This document shows positions 14,999 to 24,163 of a stretch of 33,941 bases of DNA, piece by piece. The translations under genes were made by a program, and so were the position numbers. Position 1 is the stretch's first letter. Each line of letters begins with the position of its first letter. Below the pieces are notes generated by a model. It made no database searches, had not been told where the DNA came from, and was given only the letters and a program-made list of their open reading frames with translations. The DNA comes from Caldilineaceae bacterium (lineage in GTDB: Bacteria; Chloroflexota; Anaerolineae; Caldilineales; Caldilineaceae): assembly GCA_022821585.1 (NCBI GenBank), contig JAJEDI010000101.1, forward strand, positions 1 to 33,941, read 5' to 3'.

Positions 14999-16000
14999 AT
15001 GACCGTCTACATTATCCAGCGCGTCATGCGCATGATCCCGCTGCTTTTTCTGCTCTCGCTGATCGCCTTTCTGATCATTCAGCTTCCCCCAGGCGACTAT
15101 CTGACCGAGCACATCAATGCACTGCGGGCATCGGGCCGCGATGTAGACGAGGCCGAAGTCGAGCGCCTCATGAAACAGTACGCCCTCGACCGGCCCATGC
15201 ACGTCCAATACCTGACCTGGATCAAAAACATCCTGCTGAAAGGGTCGTTCGGACAATCCTTCCAGTGGGGCAGACCCGTCAATGAGGTAATCGGCGACAA
15301 GATGGCCCTCACCTTCCTGTTGGCCATCTTCACGACCATCTTCGTCTGGACCATATCAGTCCCCATCGGCATCTACGTCTCCGTACGCCAATACACCTTC
15401 ACCGATTACCTCTTCACTATGATCGGATTTATCGGCCTGGCAGTGCCAGGCTTCCTGTTGGCGATGGTCGTCATGTACTTCTCCTTCGCCTGGTTCGGCC
15501 TCAAAGTGGGGGGACTATTCTCTCCGGCTTTCGAGCTCGAACCCTGGAGCATCGCCAAATTTCAGAATATGCTCACCCGCATCTGGGTGCCCGTCCTCAT
15601 CCTCGGCATCGGCGGCACGGCCCACATCATTCGCATCATGCGCGCCACCATGCTCGATGAACTGCGCAAACAGTACGTCACCGTCGCCCGCTCCAAGGGC
15701 CTGTCCGAGTTCGCCGTCCTCATGAACTACCCTGTACGCATCGCCATCAACCCCCTCATCAGCTCCCTCGGATTCCTCCTGCCGTGGATTATCTCCGGGG
15801 GTACCGTCGTCGAAATCGTGCTCAACCTGCCCACCGCCGCAGTCGTTCTCTATCGCGCCCTGCTCTCGCAGGACATGTTCCTGGCCGGCAGCTTCATCCT
15901 CTTGGTCGGAACCCTCGCACTCGTCGGTAGCCTCCTGGCCGATATCGCCTTGGCAGCCGTCGACCCCCGCATCCGGTTTGGCAACGTGGAGGAGATGTAA
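14999..16000 (+). CDS. ABC transporter permease, DppB/OppB type
   Basis: A 333-residue inner-membrane permease with six predicted segments. The family opener IQRVMRMIPLLFLLSLIAFLI is at the N-terminus. The EAA loop that contacts the ATPase reads YVTVARSKGLSE at about residues 226-237. The C-terminal DPRIRFG is typical of the family. AAGGAG lies 8 bases before the ATG. The periplasmic segment after the first membrane span (about 30-85) carries the usual LMKQYALDRP-type text. It pairs with the DppC-type permease nine bases downstream. Confidence 0.93.
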   Translation: MTVYIIQRVMRMIPLLFLLSLIAFLIIQLPPGDYLTEHINALRASGRDVDEAEVERLMKQYALDRPMHVQYLTWIKNILLKGSFGQSFQWGRPVNEVIGDKMALTFLLAIFTTIFVWTISVPIGIYVSVRQYTFTDYLFTMIGFIGLAVPGFLLAMVVMYFSFAWFGLKVGGLFSPAFELEPWSIAKFQNMLTRIWVPVLILGIGGTAHIIRIMRATMLDELRKQYVTVARSKGLSEFAVLMNYPVRIAINPLISSLGFLLPWIISGGTVVEIVLNLPTAAVVLYRALLSQDMFLAGSFILLVGTLALVGSLLADIALAAVDPRIRFGNVEEM

Positions 16001-16008
16001 CTGACACC

Positions 16009-17190
16009 ATGACTTCAATCGTCGCCAACATCCTGAGGCTGCTCAACCCGCGCCCGCGCACAGTCGAGACGCCGCCAAGCCCGGCCACCACCTTTACTGA
16101 GTCCGAAGACTTCTACCGCGCCGGGCAGTGGCAGCTGGTCTGGTGGAAATTCCGCCGTCACAGTCTGGCCAAGTTCGCAATGTGGGTGCTCGCAATCTTC
16201 TACCTCGTCGTTCTATTTGCCGAATTTATCGCGCCCCACGCGCCCTTGACCCGCTATAAGGATCTCGCCTCCGCGCCGCCCACCAAGATCCGCCTCTTCG
16301 AAGTCGTCAGCAGGAGCTACCGCAGCCCCTTCATCTACACTATCGTGCGCGGGCGTGACCCCGTAACCGCGCGCCCGATCTACAAGGCCAACGCCGCCGA
16401 GCCAAACACCATCAGGCTCTTCGTCCGCGGCGACGCCTACAAAATGTGGGGCCTCATCGAGTCCGACCTGCACCTCTTCGGCACCGAGAAGGATACAATG
16501 CCGCTCTTCATCTTCGGCACCGACCGCATCGGCCGCGATATCTTCTCCCGCATCATCTACGGCGGCCGTATCTCTCTGACCATCGGCCTGATCGGCGTCG
16601 CCCTTACCGCCATCTTCGGTGTGCTCCTGGGCGGCATTTCCGGCTACTTCGGCGGCGCCATCGATGAAGTCATCCAGCGCCTCATCGACATATTCTACGC
16701 CCTGCCTACCATCCCCCTGTGGATGTCGCTCGCCGCCGCCCTGCCCCAGGACTGGCCCAACCTGCGCCTCTATTTCGCCATCACCATCATTCTTTCCATC
16801 CTCAACTGGACGCGGCTGGCCCGCATCGTGCGCGGCAAAATCCTCAGCCTGCGCGAAGAAGACTTTGTCATGGCCGCACGGCTCGATGGCGAAAACCAGT
16901 GGTCAATTATCACCCGCTACCTGCTCCCCGGCTTCACCAGTTTCATAATCGTCGAGCTCACCATCGCCATCCCCTTCATGATTTTGGGAGAAACCGCATT
17001 GAGCTTCCTCGGAATCGGTCTGCAGCCGCCCACCATCAGTTGGGGCGTCATGCTCCAGGACGCGCAGGACATCATGTCCGTCGCCCAGACGCCCTGGACG
17101 CTCTGGCCGGTTATCTTTGTCGTCATCGCAGTTCTCATGTTCAACTTCCTGGGCGATGGCATGCGCGACGCCGCCGACCCGTACCATTAG
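16009..17190 (+). CDS. ABC transporter permease, DppC/OppC type, with long periplasmic insert
   Basis: A 393-residue permease. It is about 90 residues longer than usual because of a segment (roughly 75-160) between the first membrane span and the family motif FGTDRIGRDIFSRIIYGGRISL. The EAA loop is FVMAARLDGENQWSIITRYLLPG. The closing text GDGMRDAADP is characteristic. The insert lies on the periplasmic side and could contact the oversized binding protein. A GGAGGAG in the end of the preceding gene serves as ribosome site, slightly distant from the ATG. Confidence 0.92.
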   Translation: MTSIVANILRLLNPRPRTVETPPSPATTFTESEDFYRAGQWQLVWWKFRRHSLAKFAMWVLAIFYLVVLFAEFIAPHAPLTRYKDLASAPPTKIRLFEVVSRSYRSPFIYTIVRGRDPVTARPIYKANAAEPNTIRLFVRGDAYKMWGLIESDLHLFGTEKDTMPLFIFGTDRIGRDIFSRIIYGGRISLTIGLIGVALTAIFGVLLGGISGYFGGAIDEVIQRLIDIFYALPTIPLWMSLAAALPQDWPNLRLYFAITIILSILNWTRLARIVRGKILSLREEDFVMAARLDGENQWSIITRYLLPGFTSFIIVELTIAIPFMILGETALSFLGIGLQPPTISWGVMLQDAQDIMSVAQTPWTLWPVIFVVIAVLMFNFLGDGMRDAADPYH

Positions 17191-17259
17191 GCCGCCGCCA
17201 GTTTGCAAAAGCCAGCGGCAGCGCCGGTCGCCAGCCGTTTACCACAAGGGTTTCACGCT

Positions 17260-18306
17260 ATGGCGTTAGACGAAAACGGAGCCGGAACGCAGGATATCCT
17301 GCTGGAAATCAGGGACCTGAAAACGCACTTTGCCCTCGACGAAGGCACCGTGCGCGCCGTCGATGGCGTCGACCTCGACGTCCGCCGCCGCCAGGTCGTC
17401 GGCGTAGTCGGCGAAAGCGGCTGCGGCAAAAGCATGACCGCCATGTCGATCATGCGCCTCATCCCGCCCCCGGGCCAGATCGTCGAAGGCGAAATCCGCT
17501 TCCACCGCCAGTTCGACGACCGCACCGACGCCAAGGACATCGTCGACCTCGCCCAATTCGAGTCGAACGACCGCCAGCTCCGCGACATTCGCGGCAATCA
17601 GATCTCGATGGTCTTCCAGGAGCCGATGACCGCCCTCAGCCCCGTACGCACCGTCGGCAAACAGATCACCGAAGCCATCCTCCTGCATCAGGAAGTCAAC
17701 AAGGCCGAAGCACGCGACATCGCCATCGAGACCCTCGCCCGCGTCAAAATGCCCAACCCGGAGCAGCGCTTCGATGACTACCCCTTCCAGCTCAGCGGCG
17801 GCATGCGCCAGCGCGCCGTCATCGCCATGGCCCTCGCCTGTCGCCCCCAGCTCCTCATCGCCGACGAACCGACCACCGCTCTCGACGTCACCACCGAGGC
17901 CCAGATCCTCGATCTCATGCGCGAGCTGCAGGCCGAATACGACATGTCCATCCTCTATATCACCCACAATCTCGGTGTCGTCGCCGAAATGGCCGAGGAT
18001 GTCGTCGTCATGTATATGGGCAAGGTCGTCGAGCGCACCGATGTCGACTCGATCTTCTACAATCCCAAGCATCCCTATACAAAGGGGCTGCTGAACTCAA
18101 TCCCGCGCCTCGAAGATGTCCTGCAGGACAAGCGCGAGAAGCTCAACGCCATCGAAGGCATGGTTCCCAGCCCCTATCAGCGACTGCAGGGATGCTCCTT
18201 TCACCCCCGCTGCCCGGACTTCATGCCTGGTGTCTGCGACGAGGCCGAACCGCAGCTGATCCAGCTCGATGATGGCCATGCCGTGCGCTGCCACCTCTAT
18301 ACCTGA
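17260..18306 (+). CDS. ABC transporter ATP-binding protein, DppD/OppD type
   Basis: A 348-residue ATPase of the importer. Walker A is GESGCGKS (51-58), the signature LSGGMRQR (178-185), and Walker B LLIADEP (198-204). The C-terminal oligopeptide-type domain ends with CSFHPRC and CDEAEPQL, the cysteine pattern typical of these ATPases. ATG 17260, with AAGGG upstream, was chosen over a TTG at 17203 whose extra 19 residues are low complexity. The first 15 residues precede the first conserved strand. It should form a heterodimer with the ATPase encoded at 18407. Confidence 0.93.
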   Translation: MALDENGAGTQDILLEIRDLKTHFALDEGTVRAVDGVDLDVRRRQVVGVVGESGCGKSMTAMSIMRLIPPPGQIVEGEIRFHRQFDDRTDAKDIVDLAQFESNDRQLRDIRGNQISMVFQEPMTALSPVRTVGKQITEAILLHQEVNKAEARDIAIETLARVKMPNPEQRFDDYPFQLSGGMRQRAVIAMALACRPQLLIADEPTTALDVTTEAQILDLMRELQAEYDMSILYITHNLGVVAEMAEDVVVMYMGKVVERTDVDSIFYNPKHPYTKGLLNSIPRLEDVLQDKREKLNAIEGMVPSPYQRLQGCSFHPRCPDFMPGVCDEAEPQLIQLDDGHAVRCHLYT

Positions 18307-18328
18307 GACGCAACGAATACCGCGCCCC

Positions 18329-18394
18329 GATAGCGGAGCAGCAGCGCATTGCAAAACGGTGCTCATATAGCGAAGCGGTAGCGCGTTAGTAAAA
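18329..18394. repeat. Degenerate direct repeat between the two ATPase genes
   Basis: Two units of about 28 bases (18329-18356 and 18367-18394) share AGCG, AGC, AGCGC and a terminal AAAA, in the pattern ATAGCGNAGC..TAGCGCNTT. They fill the 100-base gap between the ATPase genes. No coding or terminator structure is evident. Confidence 0.5.
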
Positions 18395-18406
18395 TTAAAG
18401 AGTCAA

Positions 18407-19456
18407 ATGTCACGCGAAAACGGAAACGCCTCCCCGTCCCCATCTCCATCCTCGCTTCTTGAGATCAATAATCTCAAGAAGTACTTCCCAATCCGCCGCG
18501 GCCTCTTCAAGCGCACCGTCGGCTACGTCAAAGCTGTCGACGATGTCAGCCTGCAGGTGAACGAAGGCGAAACACTTGGGCTCGTGGGCGAAAGCGGCTG
18601 CGGCAAAACAACCACCGGACGCATGATCCTGCGCGCCATCCCCTCCACAGAGGGCGATGTCTTCTTCCGCGACCCAAACCTCGGACGAGTCAACGTGACC
18701 GAGCTGGACAACCAGCAGCTCAACCAGGTCCGCCGCAACATGCGCATGATCTTCCAGGACCCCCACGCCTCCCTCAACCCCCGCATGACCATCCTGGAGC
18801 TGATCGGCGCCCCCCTGCGCGCCATGGGTCTGGCAAAAGGGACCGAGCTCGAAGATCGCGTCGCCGACACCCTCGGTCTCGTCGGCCTCGCCCCCGAGGT
18901 CATGCGCCGTTACCCCCACGCCTTCAGCGGCGGCCAGCGCCAGCGTATCGGCATCGCACGCGCCCTCGTCTGCCAGCCCAACCTCGTCGTCGCCGACGAA
19001 CCGGTCTCCGCCCTCGACGTCTCCGTGCAGGCCCAAATCCTCAATCTGTTGCAGGAGCTGCAGGATCAGATGGGCCTCACCTATGTCTTCGTCGCCCACG
19101 ACCTCAGCGTCGTCGCCCATATCTGCGACCGCGTCGCTGTCATGTACGTCGGCAAAATTGTCGAGATGGCCTCCACGCTCGAGCTCTACACCAACCCCAA
19201 ACACCCCTACACCGAAGCGCTACTGTCGGCCATCCCCAAACCCGACCCCCGTCGCCGCGGCTCCGCGCGCATTCTTCTCGAAGGCGAAGTGGCCAACCCA
19301 GCCGACCCACCCGCCGGCTGTTACTTCCACCCTCGCTGCGCCTACGCCCAGGACCTCTGCCACGAGCAGGAGCCCGCCTGGGAAGAGGTCGCGCCCGGCC
19401 ACTTCGCAAAGTGCCACTTCGCCAATGAGTTGGAGCTGGCCGGCGTCGTCGCATGA
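18407..19456 (+). CDS. ABC transporter ATP-binding protein, DppF/OppF type
   Basis: A 349-residue ATPase. Walker A is GESGCGKT (61-68), the signature FSGGQRQR (173-180), and Walker B LVVADEP (193-199). The N-terminal YFPIRRGLFKRTVGYVKAVDDVS and C-terminal GCYFHPRCAYAQDLCHEQEP are typical of the F-type partner in dipeptide and oligopeptide importers. It completes the five-gene importer starting at 12870. A short AAAG before the ATG is a weak ribosome site, and a repeat lies upstream. Confidence 0.93.
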   Translation: MSRENGNASPSPSPSSLLEINNLKKYFPIRRGLFKRTVGYVKAVDDVSLQVNEGETLGLVGESGCGKTTTGRMILRAIPSTEGDVFFRDPNLGRVNVTELDNQQLNQVRRNMRMIFQDPHASLNPRMTILELIGAPLRAMGLAKGTELEDRVADTLGLVGLAPEVMRRYPHAFSGGQRQRIGIARALVCQPNLVVADEPVSALDVSVQAQILNLLQELQDQMGLTYVFVAHDLSVVAHICDRVAVMYVGKIVEMASTLELYTNPKHPYTEALLSAIPKPDPRRRGSARILLEGEVANPADPPAGCYFHPRCAYAQDLCHEQEPAWEEVAPGHFAKCHFANELELAGVVA

Positions 19457-19501
19457 ACGCCCGCTGCCCCTGGCCTCTGGCCCTATAGTTGGATACCCCC
19501 T

Positions 19502-19852
19502 ATGAGAAACGTAAAGTTTGTAGGCAACGCCGCCGCACAGGTCACCCTGTTTTACCTGCTCTGGTTTACCTCTTGCGGTCTGTTCATCCTCAATATCGTA
19601 ACGACCCTCCCAGCCATGCGCGCCATCGCCATCGCCTTCGGCGCCGACCAGTGGACGCTTCCCGCTGTCCACCGCTTCTCGCTCCTGGGCCTGGCCGTCG
19701 CCGCCGTAGTCTTCTTCTTCTGGAGCGAGACAGGCTACCGCCGCGCGTCCAAAGTCAGCCTCGGCCGCTTCCTGCGCGCATTCGCCTGGGTCACGGGCTG
19801 CCAGCTCGCCGTCATCGTGATCGCAATTCTGATTCCCCGCATGGTACTATAG
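19502..19852 (+). CDS. Small membrane protein of unknown function
   Basis: A 116-residue protein with three likely membrane segments (about 12-33, 60-77 and 93-113). A conserved-looking linker ITIAFGADQWTLPAVHR-like stretch separates the first two. I do not recognise the family. It begins 45 bases after the last ATPase gene and is followed by an enolase-superfamily gene, so it is likely co-transcribed with the importer. It might be an accessory transporter subunit, but nothing in the sequence shows this. Confidence 0.65.
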   Translation: MRNVKFVGNAAAQVTLFYLLWFTSCGLFILNIVTTLPAMRAIAIAFGADQWTLPAVHRFSLLGLAVAAVVFFFWSETGYRRASKVSLGRFLRAFAWVTGCQLAVIVIAILIPRMVL

Positions 19853-19987
19853 GACCTTGGACCGCCAGCAGAGTGTGCCGGGATAGACACGGTTGGTCAC
19901 CAGCCGTCCATCACCCTTGGCGTTCACCCCGCGCCCTGCTCATGTCGCGGTCCCGCTGCCGCGAACAACCATCCCGGAGCCCCACCA

Positions 19988-21166
19988 ATGCGTATCGCCT
20001 CCATCGAAACCTTCCTCCTCGAAGCCCCCATCCAACCCGGCTTCGGCTGGTCGCAGGGCTGGACCGAAAAGCGCTATGTCGGGCTCGTCAAACTCGTTAC
20101 CGAAGATGGTATCGTCGGCTGGGGCGAGGGTCTCAACGGCCCCTCCGCGCGCATCGTCCACGAAGAGTTCGCCCCCATACTCCTCGGCGCCGACCCCATG
20201 CAGCGCAACCTTCTCTGGCAAGCCATGTTCCGCCTCTTCTACAACGGCAACGTCGCCGGCGGCATCGGCGGCAGCGCCATCAGCGCCGTCGACACCGCCC
20301 TCTGGGACATCGCCGGCAAGGCCAGCGGCCTGCCCGTCTCGGCCCTCCTCGGCGGCAAAGTGCGCGACCGCATCGCCGTCTACGCCACCGGCCTCTACTA
20401 TACCGAGGAAAACCTCGCCTCCGACGGCCGCGTTATCCCGCAACGGCTCCTCGATGAGGCCCGCATGTACGTCGATCTCGGCTTCGCCGGCATGAAAACC
20501 AAGGTCGGCGGCCTCCCCCTCGCCCAGGACGTGCGCCGCGTCGCCGCCCTCCGCGAGGCCATCGGCCCCGACGTATTCCTCATGGCCGACGCCAACCAGG
20601 CCTATAACGCCACCACGGCCATCCGCATCGGCCGCGAGCTGGCCGGCCTCGACGTCTACTGGTTCGAAGAGCCCGTCAACGCCAAAGACGTAGAGGGCTA
20701 CCTGCAGGTCAAGGCCGCCCTGCCCATGGCCATCGCCGGCGGCGAAAACCTGCGCACACGCTACGAGTTCAAAGACTTTATCGGCCGCCGCTGCGTTGAC
20801 ATCATCCAACCCGATGTCGTGATGGCGGGCGGCATCACCGAAATGCACCGCGTCGCCTCCATGGCCAACGCCTTCGGCATCCTCTTCAACCCCCACGTCT
20901 GGGGCTCCCCCGTCATGATCGCCGCCAGCCTCCACGTCGCCTCCGCCGTGCCCGAATGTCCTCCAGCCCGCACCCCCCGCCCCTACCAGCAGGAGCCCGT
21001 CATGGAGTTCGACCGCACCCCCAGCCCCATCCGTCAGGGCATCGCCGAACCCTTCGACCAGTCCGGCGGCTTCCTCGACGTCCCAACCGGGCCCGGCCTC
21101 GGAGTGGAAATCGACGAAGCCGCCGTCCGCCAGCTCAGCGTCGACACACAGGAGACCGGAAAATGA
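19988..21166 (+). CDS. Enolase-superfamily sugar-acid dehydratase (mandelate racemase-type)
   Basis: A 392-residue enzyme with a capping domain and TIM barrel. The acid/base pair KTK (K170, K172) lies in GMKTKVGG. Metal ligands are D201 (MADAN), E227 (WFEEP) and E253 (GGEN). On the opposite face D276 (QPD) and H303 (NPHVWG) form the His-Asp dyad of the mandelate racemase subgroup. All catalytic groups are present, so it is probably active on a sugar acid or other hydroxy acid. The closest look is galactonate dehydratase-like enzymes, but the substrate cannot be read from sequence. It is followed by a sugar isomerase/epimerase gene. Confidence 0.87.
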   Translation: MRIASIETFLLEAPIQPGFGWSQGWTEKRYVGLVKLVTEDGIVGWGEGLNGPSARIVHEEFAPILLGADPMQRNLLWQAMFRLFYNGNVAGGIGGSAISAVDTALWDIAGKASGLPVSALLGGKVRDRIAVYATGLYYTEENLASDGRVIPQRLLDEARMYVDLGFAGMKTKVGGLPLAQDVRRVAALREAIGPDVFLMADANQAYNATTAIRIGRELAGLDVYWFEEPVNAKDVEGYLQVKAALPMAIAGGENLRTRYEFKDFIGRRCVDIIQPDVVMAGGITEMHRVASMANAFGILFNPHVWGSPVMIAASLHVASAVPECPPARTPRPYQQEPVMEFDRTPSPIRQGIAEPFDQSGGFLDVPTGPGLGVEIDEAAVRQLSVDTQETGK

Positions 21167-21263
21167 CCCCCGCGACCGGTTTCCAACTGGCGCCAGAGAC
21201 ACCGGCTTCCACCAACTGATTGTTTACACTGTCTTTCTATACCGCCGAAAGGATCCCGTCCCC

Positions 21264-22046
21264 ATGCCTCCCATCGCCCTCCAACTCTACTCCGTTCGCC
21301 ATGAATTTGCCGACGACATGCCCGGCACCCTCGCAGCCGTCGCCAAAATGGGCTACGCCGGCGTCGAGTTCGCCGGCCCGCCCCAACACGCCGCCTCCGC
21401 CCTCAAAGCCGAAATCGACGATCTCGGTCTCGCCTGCGCCGGCTGGCACGTCCCCTTCGACCTCGTTCAGGACGGCGCCCTGCCCGAGACCATCGCCTTC
21501 CACCACGCCCTCGGCAACGACAAACTCATCATCCCCGGCATCCCCGAAGAGCTGCGCCGCAGCCGCGACGACTGGCTCAAGCTGGCCGAATTCACCAACC
21601 GTCTCGCCGAACGCCTCGCATCCGAAGGCATGCGCACCGGCTACCACAACCACTTCCACGAGTTCCTGCCTCTCGACGGCGAAACGCCCTGGGATACCTT
21701 CTTCGGCAATACCGGCCCGTCCGTCATCATGCAGTTCGACACCGGCAACGCCGTCTACGGTGGCGCCGACCCCGTCGGCGTCATCCGCAGCTACCCCGGC
21801 CGCGCCGTCACCGTCCACCTCAAACCCTTCACCAAGAGCCTGCAGGAAGGCCCCGGCCACGACTACCCCAATCCCGCCTTCGACCCCGTCATCGGCGAGG
21901 ACGACACCGACTGGCCTGCCTTCTTCGAGGCCTGCGAATCCGTCGGCGGCACCGAATGGTACATCGTCGAATACGAGAGCGACGCCTATCCCCCTCTCGA
22001 AGCAGTCGAACGCTGCCTGAAGGCCCTGCGCGGCATGGGAAAATAA
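21264..22046 (+). CDS. Sugar phosphate isomerase/epimerase family protein
   Basis: A 260-residue xylose-isomerase-like TIM barrel (AP_endonuc_2 family). The opening ALQLYSVRHEF is typical. Likely divalent-metal ligands are E133 (NHFHEF), D159 (FDTGN), H185 (VHLKP) and E236 (IVEYE), each at the end of a strand as expected. Such enzymes isomerise or epimerise keto-sugars or act on inositol derivatives. It lies between the dehydratase and an MFS transporter, which fits a sugar or sugar-acid pathway. GAAAGG precedes the ATG at moderate distance. Confidence 0.88.
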   Translation: MPPIALQLYSVRHEFADDMPGTLAAVAKMGYAGVEFAGPPQHAASALKAEIDDLGLACAGWHVPFDLVQDGALPETIAFHHALGNDKLIIPGIPEELRRSRDDWLKLAEFTNRLAERLASEGMRTGYHNHFHEFLPLDGETPWDTFFGNTGPSVIMQFDTGNAVYGGADPVGVIRSYPGRAVTVHLKPFTKSLQEGPGHDYPNPAFDPVIGEDDTDWPAFFEACESVGGTEWYIVEYESDAYPPLEAVERCLKALRGMGK

Positions 22047-22059
22047 CCTGAAAATCTGA

Positions 22060-23334
22060 ATGACCGCCAATACATCCACCCAGGCCCCGGTCGGTTATAC
22101 CGACCTGCTCCGCCACAACCGCAACTTCCGCTACCTCTGGTTCGGCCAGATCGTAAGCCTCCTCGGCGACTGGTTCAACCTCGTCGCCTCCGCCGCGCTC
22201 GTCGGCATGCTCACCCAGTCCGGTCTCGCCGTCGGCTCTCTCTTCGTCGTGCGCATGCTCGCGCCCTTCCTCATCAGCCCCGTCGCCGGCGTCGTCGCCG
22301 ACCGCTACAACCGTAAACACATCCTCATCGCCACCGACGTCGTCCGCGCCGCCGTCGTCCTCGCCTTCCTGCTCGTACGCGACGCCGGCGACGTCTGGCT
22401 CCTCTACGCCCTGACAGCCGCCCAGTTCTGCGTGAGCGGATTCTTCTACCCCGCCCGCAATTCCATCCTGCCCGAGCTGGCAAGAGAAGGAGAGCTGGGC
22501 GCGATGAACGCCATTAGCTCCGCCACCTGGTCCACCATGCTCGCCCTCGGCGCCGCCCTGGGCGGGCTCGTGGCCGGCGCCTGGGGCATCTATCCGGCCT
22601 TCCTGCTCGACACCCTTACCTTCCTGCTCTCTGCCCTGCTCCTCATGCAGATCCGGATGCCCGCCGCGCCCGCAACCCAGTCAATGGACAAGACCATCGC
22701 CGCCGGCCTGCGCCAGTACATCGACGGCCTCAAATACCTCTACAGACACCCCAACATCCTCTTCATCGCCTCCCAGAAAGCGCTCAACTCCCTTTGCCTT
22801 ACCGCCGGCTCCCAGGTCGTCATGGTCGCCATCTCCCAGCGGGTCTTTACCGTCGGCCAGGGCGGCGGTATCAGCATGGGGCTCATGTTTGGCCTGGTCG
22901 GAGTCGGGACCGGCATCGGCCCCATCCTCGCCCGCAAATTGACGGGCGACGACGGCCCCACGCTGAGAAAGGCGATGATTGTCGGCTTCCTGCTCAGCGT
23001 CCTCGGGTCGGCGGCCACCGCGCCCCTCCTGAGCCTGCCGTTAGTGCTCCTGGCCACAATCGTGCGCGGTGTCGGCGGCGGCATCGTCTGGGTCTTCTCC
23101 ACCCAGTTGCTGCTGCAAAATGTCGACCGAACTGTGCACGGCCGAGTCTTCGCCACCGAATTCATGTTCTTCTACCTCGCCAGCGCACTCGCATCCAGCG
23201 TCGTCGGCACCGCCCTCGACTCCAGCCTCAGCATCTCAGCCATCATCTGGTCGATGACAGCCCTGACCCTCATCCCAATGATCCTCTGGACCCTATCCGT
23301 CGTCCGCACAACCCAAAAACCAGCCACCCCCTAA
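22060..23334 (+). CDS. MFS exporter, MFS_3 / EntS-like (paralogue 1)
   Basis: A 424-residue transporter with about 12 membrane segments. The first span has FRYLWFGQIVSLLGDWFNLV, and the loop between spans 2 and 3 is GVVADRYNRKHILIATD, the family motif A equivalent. It belongs with EntS-like and macrolide-efflux-like exporters that extrude small molecules by proton exchange. It starts 13 bases after the isomerase stop with a poor ribosome site, suggesting coupling. A paralogue of almost equal length lies at 24228. The first 230 or so bases of the two genes are nearly identical, while the middle parts differ much more. Confidence 0.9.
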   Translation: MTANTSTQAPVGYTDLLRHNRNFRYLWFGQIVSLLGDWFNLVASAALVGMLTQSGLAVGSLFVVRMLAPFLISPVAGVVADRYNRKHILIATDVVRAAVVLAFLLVRDAGDVWLLYALTAAQFCVSGFFYPARNSILPELAREGELGAMNAISSATWSTMLALGAALGGLVAGAWGIYPAFLLDTLTFLLSALLLMQIRMPAAPATQSMDKTIAAGLRQYIDGLKYLYRHPNILFIASQKALNSLCLTAGSQVVMVAISQRVFTVGQGGGISMGLMFGLVGVGTGIGPILARKLTGDDGPTLRKAMIVGFLLSVLGSAATAPLLSLPLVLLATIVRGVGGGIVWVFSTQLLLQNVDRTVHGRVFATEFMFFYLASALASSVVGTALDSSLSISAIIWSMTALTLIPMILWTLSVVRTTQKPATP

Positions 23335-23440
23335 CCCACAACCACTCCGCGACCCCAGCCAAGTCAACCTCTCTCCTCTTCACACCTATCGCCCATCAAT
23401 CGCAGCGTTCACTGACCCCTGGCCCCTATCCCCTCGCCCC

Positions 23441-23520
23441 TGCTTTTCTGGGCGGTCGGGCCTATTCGGCCCTCCCTTGTGCGGGGGCCCCGCCCCCGCA
23501 ACGCCCCCTCTCCTAAAACC
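23441..23520. repeat. GC-rich dispersed intergenic repeat, copy 2
   Basis: This matches the element at 101-175, including the GGCCCTCC block, the facing G and C runs and CAACGCCCCCTCTCCTA. It lies in the 893-base gap 23335-24227, which carries five different repeats and no credible gene. Confidence 0.6.
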
Positions 23521-23685
23521 TCGCGCCGCAGCGAGTGTGTGGTAATTCGACCTTGACGACCCGCGGCGACCAGGTTTCCCCTCACCCGCCTCCAGGCTGC
23601 TTCCGACCATTTGCCGGCGCAGGCAAGGCGCCCTTCAACTGGGCCCGACCTGCACCACTATGACCATCAACAGCCCGCCACAATA

Positions 23686-23712
23686 GTAGGGGCACCCCTC
23701 GTGGGTGCTCAG
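23686..23712. repeat. GTAGGGGC hairpin repeat
   Basis: GGGCACCC, loop CTCGT, then GGGTGCTC: the stem has one mismatched pair in its outer half. Confidence 0.7.
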
Positions 23713-23745
23713 GCCCGTCCGCCCCAAGACGCGCCCCCCGCCCCC

Positions 23746-23780
23746 CCGTAGGGGCACCCCTTGTGGGTGCCCCTCTTGCG
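23746..23780. repeat. GTAGGGGC hairpin repeat, intact copy
   Basis: GGGCACCC and GGGTGCCC pair perfectly around CTTGT. It lies only 60 bases from the previous copy, in the same orientation. Confidence 0.75.
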
Positions 23781-23784
23781 GGCC

Positions 23785-23905
23785 CTTCGCGGATCAAAGA
23801 AAGGTGTTCTCCGTGTCCTCCGTGGACCAAATGGTGTTGAAGTAGCCGTTGCAGTTCTTCGCGCTCCTTCGCGTCCCTTCGCGGATAAAGGTGTTGAAGT
23901 CGCCG
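23785..23905. repeat. Imperfect direct repeats rich in TTCGCG
   Basis: GGTGTTGAAGT followed by a GCCGTT block appears twice (near 23830 and 23890), and CTTCGCGGAT with a following AAA stretch also appears twice. TTCGCG-type units are interspersed. The pattern is typical of non-coding repeat islands; no reading frame is conserved. Confidence 0.5.
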
Positions 23906-24127
23906 TTCTCTCTTTTCTCCCTTCTCACCCCTCTCTCCTCGCAGTTAGCCGTTCTTGTTGAAATCCGAGCGGCCTTCCCAAAATGTCAAGCGAACCTGAA
24001 CACAGATCATGGCCTAGCAATTACCAAAGCAGGATAAAGTTGCGGCTCCCTGTCGGAATCTGGTACTGTATGTCGATCTGTACACGCTGAAGCAGATTCC
24101 GTCTGATACCAGGACTTCCCGAGCGGG

Positions 24128-24163
24128 TTACGAAATACGCAATACGCAATACGCATTACGCAA
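24128..24163. repeat. Tandem ATACGCA octamer-like repeats
   Basis: Units of the form AATACGC and ATTACGC follow one another four to five times with an 8-base period. They end about 65 bases upstream of the second MFS gene. Confidence 0.6.

Noticed and set aside
19940..21202. 420-codon minus-strand open frame opposite the second enolase-type gene
   Set aside because: Composition is Gly/Val/Asp/Ala-rich, as expected from the mirror of a high-GC gene; the plus strand has a complete active site.
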